Shown here: positions 1 to 7,496 of the stretch, piece by piece
Layout: each line of letters starts with the position of its first letter
How positions within the stretch are numbered: the stretch's first letter is position 1
IMG/VR virus record: IMGVR_UViG_3300027848_000081
Span: 1-27,010 of that record
DNA: 27,010 nucleotides
From: a virus
Direction: 5' to 3' (one strand)
Notes under the pieces: generated by a model
Databases searched by the model: none
Seen by the model: only the letters and a program-made list of their open reading frames with translations
Told to the model about the DNA's origin: nothing
Program-made: the position numbers and the translations under genes

Positions 1-588
1 TTAAAAAACTCAGACGGTATACTTGCTGGAATTATTACAGATAATGAGAGTACTGCTAAAACTGATGATGTAGTCGGAACAACCAAGCCGGTTCCAACTG
101 GTAAAACTGGAGACGGAAGTGGAACTGATGTCACAGCAGAATCAATGGGTACCCATTTTAGATATACAATGAGAACTAATGGACTTGATTATGAATGTGA
201 GATAGGAGAAGGTGGAGTAATTGAAATGGAACCAGTAAATGGGAAAGGAGCAATTGGATCAATCGCTTGGGAAAATTCTAAAGTTATATGGTATACTGAC
301 GCAGATAACAATGGTACTATTGATAATTCACCATTAATGATGGACGGAGAAATTGAGAATCCTTACGATAAGAAATTTTTCACATCAATGTTTACGGATA
401 AAGCGTTCAAGGATAAAGTAATTAAGGAATGGGAAGATAAGTACGGAGGATCTGAATTAAATGGCGAAAACCTAAAGGCAATGCTATATTATAGAAATGG
501 AACTCCTATTTTTGCGTCTACTGCATCCAATATAGAAGTAGCAACGGCAGCGGATGATCCATATAAGAAGAAGCTTAAAATATTTTAA
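1..588 (+). CDS. Hypothetical protein, 3' part (start lies before the window)
   Basis: The frame is open from base 1 to the TAA at 586-588, giving 195 residues. The first in-frame ATG is at 145, but the codons before it read as a normal low-complexity linker rich in Thr, Gly and Asp, so the true start is probably outside the window. The visible part is acidic and soluble, with a Gly/Thr/Asp-rich stretch (about residues 20-48) followed by a mixed alpha/beta region with many Asp and Asn. There is no membrane segment. I recognise no family. The next gene on the same strand starts only 16 bases downstream, so the two are probably co-transcribed. A virion or tail-related role is inferred from the neighbourhood only. 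Confidence 0.75.
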   Translation, partial: LKNSDGILAGIITDNESTAKTDDVVGTTKPVPTGKTGDGSGTDVTAESMGTHFRYTMRTNGLDYECEIGEGGVIEMEPVNGKGAIGSIAWENSKVIWYTDADNNGTIDNSPLMMDGEIENPYDKKFFTSMFTDKAFKDKVIKEWEDKYGGSELNGENLKAMLYYRNGTPIFASTASNIEVATAADDPYKKKLKIF

Positions 589-604
589 AAAAAGAACTAT
601 TATA

Positions 605-2158
605 ATGTATAACACAGAAATTTATAAGAATAGGAAATTGAATGAGCAGACTGCTGTTATTTCTAAGGACTATGATGAGCGACTTAAGGGATATCTAGAT
701 AATGAAGATTTCTTAGAAGTATTAAGTGATGCGTTTAAAGGCTTAGAAGACGGGGATAAAACTACAACAACTGAGCTTGCAATTGATGGTAAGGAATTTG
801 GAATATTATCAGACGATGTTATTTATATAGAAGTAGATAAAAAGGACGAGAACGCTCCTAAATTTACACTATATGTCGTAAACGATGAATATGTATTTGA
901 CGGAGTTAATATGGCAGTCGCAGCAAATTTATTTAAACAATCTACGAAAGGAGATATTGGAGTAGTCGGAACAGGTTTAAATTATCTAGGATCACTAGTT
1001 GGACTAGGAGATCCAGGAGATGATGGAACCGATGAGACAATGTTGATTGGAGTAGCTGCTGCACTTGGTGCAATTGCTGCAGAAAAGAGATTAGATCCAA
1101 AGGTATATTTTGATGCACTTGCTGGTAAAGTAGGAAACATCTCTGGAATGTTAGAAACTGAATTCTCAGGTAGAGCAGAAGCAACATCGCTGAATTTATT
1201 TAGACGACCAATATCAGATTCATGGACTAGAGGAATTAGCCTAGGTTCAATACTTGGAGATATAGCATTAACAGTAGGAACATTAGGAATGGGAACAGTT
1301 GCTAATGCTACATTGAAAGGAGCAGCAGCAGCTGCTAAATTAGGATCTAAAGCTTCTAAAATTGCTAAATCAACGAAGGTTGGAAGAGGAGTAATTAAAG
1401 TAGGAGATAAAGCATTAACTGGAGTAAAGGGAGTAGTATCAAGAATTCCAGGATGGAAGAAACTTGCAGGATCAACTAAGATAACACATCTTGGGCAACA
1501 TGTAAAGGTTGGATCAACGATAACGCTAAAGGGTTCTAAATATCCAGCTAAGATTCTTAAGACGAGTCCAACTAAAGGAGTATTTATGAAAAGTACAGAA
1601 GGACCAGGTAAAAATCTACCAGGATTCTGGACATCAACTGATGATTTCTTAGTACAAGTAGATCCGGGATTAGCAAATAAAATATTAAATAGCGCAGGAG
1701 TAGGATCAACTGCAGCAGCGGTTGCATTAGCTACTAAAAAAGCAGGAGATTTAGGGGATGCACCTTCAATGAATGTTGCAGAGATCATTGGATGGTATGA
1801 TTCAACAACAGCTGATCCATCGGATTACATAGCAGGAGTAGAGGAAGCAGATATTGAAACACTAGCAACTATGTTAGTAGATCTTAAAGCAGGAACTGGA
1901 TTTTTTGGTAATACAACAGATACTGAAGAATTACAAATCGCATTAATTATTACTTCACTTTCTCCAGAAGGAGCAAAAGAGATAGATGAAGAATATAAAA
2001 AATTAGATCCAGGAAATACTGTATATGCATTGCTAGACGATGAGCTTGGAGGAGACATGGGAGATATGGCTAAAACATGGTGGGCAGCAATTACTGGTGA
2101 TGGAATTGATAATCATCCAGAAATAGCTAAGTATAAAGAAGCAATTAGCAAAATGTAA
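605..2158 (+). CDS. Large virion-type protein with two annexin-like segments and a hydrophobic/basic centre
   Basis: This is a 517-residue protein. I chose the ATG at 605: an in-frame ATG at 554 would overlap the previous gene by 35 bases and adds a poor, basic leader. Residues 139-200 carry a GTDE motif followed later by an EFSGR segment. Residues 417-497 read TDTEEL, then SLSPEGAKEI, then EEYKKL, then DELGGD. Both resemble the order of elements in an annexin repeat (G-T-D-E ... R/S-S ... Y ... L-x-x-E-L-S-G). Between them lie a Gly/Ala-rich hydrophobic stretch (about 211-245), a Lys-rich part (245-290) and a beta-rich SH3-like part (about 295-352). There is no signal peptide. The annexin comparison is from memory of the family pattern, so function (membrane association or translocation during infection) is inference. 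It converges on the 638-residue minus-strand gene. Confidence 0.8.
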   Translation: MYNTEIYKNRKLNEQTAVISKDYDERLKGYLDNEDFLEVLSDAFKGLEDGDKTTTTELAIDGKEFGILSDDVIYIEVDKKDENAPKFTLYVVNDEYVFDGVNMAVAANLFKQSTKGDIGVVGTGLNYLGSLVGLGDPGDDGTDETMLIGVAAALGAIAAEKRLDPKVYFDALAGKVGNISGMLETEFSGRAEATSLNLFRRPISDSWTRGISLGSILGDIALTVGTLGMGTVANATLKGAAAAAKLGSKASKIAKSTKVGRGVIKVGDKALTGVKGVVSRIPGWKKLAGSTKITHLGQHVKVGSTITLKGSKYPAKILKTSPTKGVFMKSTEGPGKNLPGFWTSTDDFLVQVDPGLANKILNSAGVGSTAAAVALATKKAGDLGDAPSMNVAEIIGWYDSTTADPSDYIAGVEEADIETLATMLVDLKAGTGFFGNTTDTEELQIALIITSLSPEGAKEIDEEYKKLDPGNTVYALLDDELGGDMGDMAKTWWAAITGDGIDNHPEIAKYKEAISKM

Positions 2159-2175
2159 TATTACTTAATAAACTT

Positions 2176-2202
2176 AAAAAGCCAGCATTAGCTGGCTTTT
2201 TT
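2176..2202. terminator. Bidirectional intrinsic terminator between convergent genes
   Basis: A GCCAGC stem (2181-2186), ATTA loop and GCTGGC stem (2191-2196) are flanked by five A on the left and six T on the right. Either strand therefore gives a hairpin plus U-tract. It sits between the stops of the plus gene (2158) and the minus gene (2222). Confidence 0.9.
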
Positions 2203-2221
2203 ATTGTCTTATAATTTGTGA

Positions 2222-4138
2222 TTAGAGTTTAAATTTACGAATATGTCTATATGAATTACTTTCGTAAGTTTTTTCAACCTTTGTTTTATTTTTCTTAGGC
2301 GTAATGTCGCTTTCAATTTTATCAATCTCAGCTTGTTTATCGTCATATGCAAAATTCCAAAAATCTTGAACGTCTTGTGGAATATCATCTTTGTGTCTGT
2401 TTTGTGCATATGCTACCATTCCGATATCAACTAGGTTAATTAGTTCTGCATTCTTTTGTAATCCTCCGTGAAGAACCTCAGTTGCCGAACTATCATTTAT
2501 TGTATCTAATATTGGAACAACATATGCTGCCTTTGGATTCTCAGCTAATTCTCTATTAATTCTATCCTGCATGGATTGGTTAATAGATACTGCTCCAAGA
2601 TTCTCTAATTCTCCATCTGTCATTCCAGATACATCAAATCCCATTATTAATTTAGCAACCTGTTTTCCTATGAAGAGTGTTAGGTTTCTTGAGAATTTAA
2701 ATGCGGTACGACCGACCTTCGCTGCTCCTTTTGCGTATGAAACTGTTTTACCATAATTACGCTCAATGTGCTTTAAATTATCAGCAAGTTCTCTATAAAA
2801 ATTAAGAACATTTCCTTCAGTACGTTTTGCATACTTTTTACCTATTTCACTTGCTAATTCTGGACCATATCTCTTTTGAAGGAAGTTTACAGATTTTAAT
2901 ACTGATCCGTCTAATTGTTTTAAGATAGCTCCTTGTGAATCCTTAATTATTAACTTATTTCCACTTGCAGTAATCATTGTTCCTTGTCTACTAGCAGCTG
3001 CTTCAAAAAATTCATCAATTTGTTTAACATGACCTTGTTTTATAATCTGAGGAACGTCATCTGCAAACTTAGCAGATTTACTAGAGAATGTCCCGAACAT
3101 CTCTGCAATCGATGCAAAGAATTTCTTCAATGGTTTACCTAAGAAAGGTACCCATCCTACAACTGTTCCTAAAAACTTGTTAAAGAATGTGTCCATCATT
3201 TGTCCAACTAATGGTATTGATTTCTTAGATGCCTTTGCTACGTATTCTAATGCTTTTTCTCCTTCCGGTCCTGCTTTAGCAAGTAGTTCTAATGCTTCAT
3301 CAGATACTTTAGCGCTTCCGGTCTTAACTCCCTGTTCAATTGTAGTTTTACCTCCTTTAGTTACAACCTTTTCAGCTTGCATATACTCAGTGGTTACCTT
3401 AACAATTGATTTTCCAGCTTTACTTACCTGGAACATTCCTTTCATAATATTTCCGGCGAATGGTATAGCTGCTGCTGCGAATGATATAAGAGCGAGAGCC
3501 CATTTTCCAGAGTCTCCATTGATCGCTCTGATCATATAAATAACTCCATTTAAAACATCGAATATTGCTCCTGCGTTTCCAAATAAATCTCCTACTAATC
3601 CAAGAATATCTAAGATGAAATGTATAATTCCTATCATTGATCCTCCTTCAGTTAAGGCACTAAGTAGTCCCTTTAGCATTCCAAGAATTCCACCACTTCC
3701 AGTATCTCCAGTTCCAACACCATCTGTTGTACTTTCAATATTAGTCATTACGTTATTCCAGTCTTCATCTCCCATTGCAGCAGATGCTACATTAGGATCA
3801 GTCGTAATTGCCTGTTCATTCACCCTAGGTGATTTAAGTTTTGAGATTGTAGACTTAATACGCTCTTCAATTTGAACAATCTGGTCATCTGAGATGATCC
3901 CTGTTGCTTTTTCTAAAAGGATATTCTTACCATTAATTAAAGCTCTATGATATTCATCAACTTTCTTAAATCCTTCTTCTAGTAATTGTTTAATTTCTAA
4001 TTGAATAAGGATATCTCCTGGAATTAATGAATCCGCTCTCTGTAATATAGTTGATTCATAAATCAACGAATCTGCATAAGAAGGATTAGATATTCCAAAC
4101 GATTGGATATTATCTACATACGGAATTATGTGGCGCAT
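2222..4138 (-). CDS. Large protein with a polymorphic-toxin-like hydrophobic (pretoxin/translocation-type) segment
   Basis: This is a 638-residue protein starting at the ATG 4138-4136, 20 nt after a late-promoter element. Residues 45-110 are helical and charged and 140-165 are Gly-rich. Residues 172-247 form a long hydrophobic segment containing DVLNGVIYMIRAINGD and then SFAAAAIPFAGN, followed by a Lys-rich VSKAGKSIVK. This resembles the hydrophobic segment that precedes toxin domains in RHS and other polymorphic toxins (pattern LNGxIYxxRGD ... AAxxIPFAG). A second hydrophobic/amphipathic stretch (about 306-350) has WVPFLGKPLKKFF. The C-terminal half is helical and basic, ending in a Lys-rich tail. 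I see no known toxin catalytic domain. Possible roles are an ejected internal virion protein, a membrane-active penetration protein, or an effector; none is proven. Confidence 0.8.
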   Translation of the reverse strand: MRHIIPYVDNIQSFGISNPSYADSLIYESTILQRADSLIPGDILIQLEIKQLLEEGFKKVDEYHRALINGKNILLEKATGIISDDQIVQIEERIKSTISKLKSPRVNEQAITTDPNVASAAMGDEDWNNVMTNIESTTDGVGTGDTGSGGILGMLKGLLSALTEGGSMIGIIHFILDILGLVGDLFGNAGAIFDVLNGVIYMIRAINGDSGKWALALISFAAAAIPFAGNIMKGMFQVSKAGKSIVKVTTEYMQAEKVVTKGGKTTIEQGVKTGSAKVSDEALELLAKAGPEGEKALEYVAKASKKSIPLVGQMMDTFFNKFLGTVVGWVPFLGKPLKKFFASIAEMFGTFSSKSAKFADDVPQIIKQGHVKQIDEFFEAAASRQGTMITASGNKLIIKDSQGAILKQLDGSVLKSVNFLQKRYGPELASEIGKKYAKRTEGNVLNFYRELADNLKHIERNYGKTVSYAKGAAKVGRTAFKFSRNLTLFIGKQVAKLIMGFDVSGMTDGELENLGAVSINQSMQDRINRELAENPKAAYVVPILDTINDSSATEVLHGGLQKNAELINLVDIGMVAYAQNRHKDDIPQDVQDFWNFAYDDKQAEIDKIESDITPKKNKTKVEKTYESNSYRHIRKFKL

Positions 4139-4150
4139 GAGCTATAGTTA

Positions 4151-4166
4151 TTTTTATTATTTATTC
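4151..4166 (-). promoter_or_regulatory. T4-type late promoter for the 638-residue protein
   Basis: Read on the minus strand, GAATAAATAATAAAAA. The AATAAATA core ends at 4158, 20 nt before the start codon, like the other late elements in this window. It lies between the terminator of the preceding unit and the ATG. Confidence 0.7.
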
Positions 4167-4178
4167 AACTATATAGAC

Positions 4179-4202
4179 AAAAAAGGCCCTCAATTGAGGG
4201 CC
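4179..4202 (-). terminator. Intrinsic terminator of the glucosyltransferase operon
   Basis: On the minus strand there is a perfect 7-bp stem, GGCCCTC / GAGGGCC, with an AATT loop (4185-4202), followed by TTTTTT (4184-4179). It lies 26 bases after the stop of the glucosyltransferase gene and just before the next late promoter. Confidence 0.9.
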
Positions 4203-4227
4203 TTCCTTGAATTATATAAGTAGTAGC

Positions 4228-5238
4228 TTACATGTTGAATATTCTTCGTAATTCGGCTCTTTGTCGATTAATTAGATCTGGAGAATATGCAGCGATTAAT
4301 CTCTTAACGTCTTCTTGATTCTCTACATATAATAAATCTCTAAGAAATGGATCTTGAATTAGAGTTTTTTCCGGATCATATTCGATTTGAATAGCAGCGA
4401 GACAGTTAGATGCTAATGTTTCATAGAATCTATATGTCGTAACATTATTAAGATGTTCTTCGTCACCTGTGATAAATGATACTTTTACTTTATCCAATTG
4501 AACCATTAAATCTTCATGCTTTAATTTCTTCATGAAATCTCCAGGAACCTTATCTGATTTATATCCAATCTTAAGGTTTTTAGTATCTGCAGGAAAATAC
4601 TTTCGTAATTGATTTTCTCTAAATGATCCGCGTTTATCTCCGAAATAAACTAAGTCGTATTCTTTTTCAAGAGTTTCATCAGCTGGAGCAAATACGTCAA
4701 ATTGATCAGAATTTGTAAATCGTTCCTTAAAAATGTAAGTGAACCAATCTACTTGTTGCCAATAATCAGGCTGATATCCTAGGAATTGCTTGATATTTTT
4801 TCCGGCAAATAGATAAGTTGCTTCCTTTAAGATTCTTTCCCATGGTTCAACTGAATCATTACATAAATCAAATCTCTCAGAAATGGTTTTTGCATAATTC
4901 ATTGGCGGGATACGTGGATCATTAATAAGGAAATAAATCTTTCCTTTAAACTTTGCAAGGTTATTACAAATAGTTTCACAATGTTCTCCCATAACTCCTC
5001 CGAAGAAATTAGGTGTAGATAATTGAACAATAACTGCTCCGTATTCTGAGAAATCATTATCCGTATAATTATGATAGAAATCTAAATCTTTCATGTTTCG
5101 ATTTTTATATCCAACACAATCAACTTGAGCTCCTTTTTCTTCCATCATCTTCTTAAAGAACATTGCCTCTAATCCTCTATGATTTAAATCATTATACGTT
5201 AAATTTGCGAATACTGATGTTAGTGCTATTTTTTTCAT
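4228..5238 (-). CDS. bgt: DNA beta-glucosyltransferase-like enzyme (T4 BGT family)
   Basis: The protein has 336 residues; T4 BGT has 351. Similarity to T4 BGT is visible along the whole chain. FFGG at 78-81 and IYFLINDPRIPP at 101-112 match T4 NFFGG and IYYLFTDIRLPF, so Asp107 sits at T4 catalytic Asp100. FGDKRGSFREN at 199-209 matches the Arg191/Arg195 nucleotide-binding segment. TGDE and then TYRFYETLASN (268-278) match T4 TLRVWETMASD, placing Arg270 and Glu273 at T4 Arg269 and Glu272. The family moves glucose from UDP-glucose to 5-hydroxymethylcytosine in phage DNA, protecting it from host nucleases. The start overlaps the stop of the upstream gene by four bases (ATGA), so the two are translationally coupled. 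The exact base acceptor (hmC, hmU or another) cannot be told from the sequence. Confidence 0.85.
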   Translation of the reverse strand: MKKIALTSVFANLTYNDLNHRGLEAMFFKKMMEEKGAQVDCVGYKNRNMKDLDFYHNYTDNDFSEYGAVIVQLSTPNFFGGVMGEHCETICNNLAKFKGKIYFLINDPRIPPMNYAKTISERFDLCNDSVEPWERILKEATYLFAGKNIKQFLGYQPDYWQQVDWFTYIFKERFTNSDQFDVFAPADETLEKEYDLVYFGDKRGSFRENQLRKYFPADTKNLKIGYKSDKVPGDFMKKLKHEDLMVQLDKVKVSFITGDEEHLNNVTTYRFYETLASNCLAAIQIEYDPEKTLIQDPFLRDLLYVENQEDVKRLIAAYSPDLINRQRAELRRIFNM

Positions 5239-5513
5239 TTTTTCTCGTTTTCGTAGTTTTCTAGTCCTTGAATATATGCAACCGCATCTAATAGATTATC
5301 TTTCTTGTGATTATAGGACTCACGAGAGAACTTCAAAGCTATTAATGCTTTGAACATATCACCTCCAGTAACCTGATGTCCTGTCATGCCATTAAATATC
5401 ATAGCGGCACGTTCCATACCCTCTGAGAATGGTCCGTAGTTTCTATCTGCTTCTTCTGAGCGATTATTTACTATATCGTTTGCTTCTTCTAATATTGATT
5501 GTTCTTTTGCCAT
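5235..5513 (-). CDS. DUF6378-like small phage protein
   Basis: This is a 92-residue, all-helical, soluble protein. An N-terminal ILEEANDIVNNR, a central YGPFSEGMERAAMIF and a C-terminal KALIALKFSRESYNHKKDNLLDA follow the pattern I know from the DUF6378 phage family (A-x-x-I-V ... YG ... F-x-R-x-A ... K-x-x-R ... H-K-D-N-x-x-D-x-x-x-Y). The KDNLLD segment resembles the acidic metal site of MazG-type nucleotide pyrophosphohydrolases, but this similarity is weak and the function is unknown. It is the first gene of an operon with the DNA glucosyltransferase, whose start overlaps its stop by four bases. A role in nucleotide or DNA modification is guilt by association only. No late-promoter element precedes it. 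Confidence 0.65.
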   Translation of the reverse strand: MAKEQSILEEANDIVNNRSEEADRNYGPFSEGMERAAMIFNGMTGHQVTGGDMFKALIALKFSRESYNHKKDNLLDAVAYIQGLENYENEKK

Positions 5514-5560
5514 ATTGTATTATTTTATACTACAAATTATACTTCCGTTTCATGGGACAT
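5514..5560 (-). promoter_or_regulatory. Probable non-late promoter region of the DUF6378-bgt operon
   Basis: This 47-base leader between a terminator and the ATG lacks the AATAAATA late element. On the minus strand it contains TATAATTTG and, closer to the gene, TATAAAATAATAC. Either could be a -10/-7-type box; the first is one base longer than the Bacteroidota TAnnTTTG pattern. No clear -35 or -33 box is visible. Confidence 0.35.
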
Positions 5561-5585
5561 AAAAAAAGCGGATAATTTTATCCGC
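5561..5585 (-). terminator. Intrinsic terminator after the 616-residue gene
   Basis: On the minus strand GCGGATA / TATCCGC forms a 7-bp stem with a four-base loop (5585-5568), followed by seven T (5567-5561). It lies 26 bases downstream of the stop at 5612. Confidence 0.9.
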
Positions 5586-5611
5586 TTTAGTATTATTTAG
5601 TAATGTTTTAA

Positions 5612-7462
5612 TTATGAGCGTAATTTACCATATTTAGCCATTAGCACTGAAGTATCAACTGACTCGTTTACTTTACCTTTTTCCTCTTTATCGTCGTCAT
5701 CGTCCTTTTTAGAATCTTTTACTTTATCCTTTTTAGAATCTTTAGCATCTTCGTCTTTTTCATCTTTGTCTTTCTTTCCAGCTTTCTTAGCATTTTTCTT
5801 ATCGTGATATGCTTTAAGTCCAGCTGGCATTTCTCCTTCGTTTACTTTAGCCTTTGGAGATTTAATCTCAGCTTTAGATAAATCAACGTTAATGTAATCT
5901 TCTTTCAATCTAGAAATAGATTCTTGAATATTAGTTTTAAGTTTTTCTAATTCTACGATTTGAGATTTATCTACGTCTTTAGAATTAATAGTTTCATTTA
6001 ATTTCTTAACTGATCCTTCTAATTTAGCAACGTTTTCTAATATCCCGGCCTTAGCGGCTTCAACTCTTCTTTTAGCTTCAATTGACTCATCAATTTTAGA
6101 TTTGAAAATTGGGCTAATGTCATATTGAAAATTTTCATTAAAGAAATCAAACATTTGATGTTCATCAACTTTACTCCAAACTCTTTCAGCTGAATTAGGT
6201 TTATTACAAACTACATAGTTTCCAGATAATTCAAAAACTGTAGCTTCTGAGATCAATCTATCATTAGTGATATTCTTAATGAATTCAAAAGTAACGATGC
6301 TATTGATATTCTCAAATACATAATTTACTCTGTTTCTAACATCTGGAGTTTCCATAACTAATGCTTCAGATAAATTAATAGAACCTAATCCATCAACTTT
6401 ATTATCATTTAAATAAATATCTAATCCATTAGATTCATTAGTATTTAATCCAAGTTTAAAGTTTCTGATAGAATTACTTTCTACTCCTTCTCTTGAAGAT
6501 GAAGGTTTAAATCCTAATGTAGCAAATGCTTCAGCTAGGCTATAAAATTCTGGGAATTTAGCTTGAACGAATTCCGGATTCATTGTAGCAATTGTGAAGT
6601 TTTCATTGATGTGAACTTCAGTTTCATTTCCAGTTAACTTAGTTGATTCTGAGATTTTAATAAATCTACCATCAGCATATGTTAAGATACCATTCTTAAG
6701 TTTCTTTGCCGGAGCAATTAAGTTTTGAATTTTAGTATCTGATGTTCCAGCTCCTAATGTGAATGATCCATCCTTTGATGATTCCATAATTCTTAGGTTA
6801 TTAACCAATTGAGTTACAAGTGGAAGATTTGATTCTCCATGCATTAAGTTAATAATGTCTGCGCTGTATTTGTTATCAACTAATGATTGCTTCAATGTAG
6901 CAGAAATAGACTCATATAATCTAGTAACTCCCTTTGAGTTATCCATCATATGAATTGTATTTAATACTTCTAAATCATTTGCTCTATTTTCAAGAACATT
7001 AACTACTTGATCAACTGCAGACTTAACTGATTTCTCATGGATATGCTGTGTGAATTCACTGATAAAAGAAGGATATAATTGGAATTCAGCGTTTCCAGTA
7101 TTAAGTGCATTCTGGTAATTATCTACCTTAGACTTAATAATTGGATTTGAATAGGCATTCGATTCTCTAATTAGAGAAAGCTTACCATTTAAATTAGCAA
7201 CCTTACTCATTTCATTTAGAATTGAATTAGGAGTACTTTCTTGTTTTTTAAATTGAGACAATAATGCGTTTAGCTTATCACTTTTAAGGTGCTCATTAAT
7301 TCCGATTAAGGAATTTTTAAGTTCCACGTATATATTATCATATGTGTTATTACTAGCGATCGACTTGTTAGTTGATTCTATGACTAGTCTCACTAAAGAG
7401 TTCTCATTCAATTTAGAGTCGCTCTTTAATTCGATTATTACGTTATTTACAAAATCCTTCAT
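5612..7462 (-). CDS. Large virion-type protein with coiled coil and Lys/Asp-rich tail
   Basis: This is a 616-residue protein of no family I recognise. The N-terminal two thirds are mixed helical and beta, rich in Asn and Ser, with no membrane segment. A predicted coiled coil covers about residues 455-535 (many Glu/Lys with heptad Leu/Ile/Val). It is followed by a MPAGLKAYHDKKNAKKA segment and a strongly charged tract (about 560-600) made almost only of Lys, Asp and Glu, then a short ordered end. The gene is a single unit with its own late promoter and terminator, so it is probably needed in large amounts or with its own timing. A start at 7462 is supported by AGGA five bases upstream. A capsid-internal or scaffold-like role is possible from the charged tail, but this is inference. 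Confidence 0.75.
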   Translation of the reverse strand: MKDFVNNVIIELKSDSKLNENSLVRLVIESTNKSIASNNTYDNIYVELKNSLIGINEHLKSDKLNALLSQFKKQESTPNSILNEMSKVANLNGKLSLIRESNAYSNPIIKSKVDNYQNALNTGNAEFQLYPSFISEFTQHIHEKSVKSAVDQVVNVLENRANDLEVLNTIHMMDNSKGVTRLYESISATLKQSLVDNKYSADIINLMHGESNLPLVTQLVNNLRIMESSKDGSFTLGAGTSDTKIQNLIAPAKKLKNGILTYADGRFIKISESTKLTGNETEVHINENFTIATMNPEFVQAKFPEFYSLAEAFATLGFKPSSSREGVESNSIRNFKLGLNTNESNGLDIYLNDNKVDGLGSINLSEALVMETPDVRNRVNYVFENINSIVTFEFIKNITNDRLISEATVFELSGNYVVCNKPNSAERVWSKVDEHQMFDFFNENFQYDISPIFKSKIDESIEAKRRVEAAKAGILENVAKLEGSVKKLNETINSKDVDKSQIVELEKLKTNIQESISRLKEDYINVDLSKAEIKSPKAKVNEGEMPAGLKAYHDKKNAKKAGKKDKDEKDEDAKDSKKDKVKDSKKDDDDDKEEKGKVNESVDTSVLMAKYGKLRS

Positions 7463-7477
7463 TCCTATGCAAATTAT

Positions 7478-7493
7478 TTTTTATTATTTATCA
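7478..7493 (-). promoter_or_regulatory. T4-type late promoter for the 616-residue protein
   Basis: Minus strand TGATAAATAATAAAAA. The core ends at 7485, 23 nt before the ATG, just downstream of the stop of the preceding gene. Confidence 0.7.
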
Positions 7494-7496
7494 GCC

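Noticed and set aside
982-1788. Long open frame (268 codons) on the minus strand
   Set aside because: It lies antiparallel to the 517-residue gene, is rich in Pro/Ser/Thr/Val from reverse reading of Gly/Ala codons, and has no promoter or domain. It is a shadow frame.
3177-3875. Plus-strand open frames within the 638-residue gene
   Set aside because: They are reverse readings of Gly/Ala/Lys-rich coding sequence with hydrophobic low-complexity products and no start signals.
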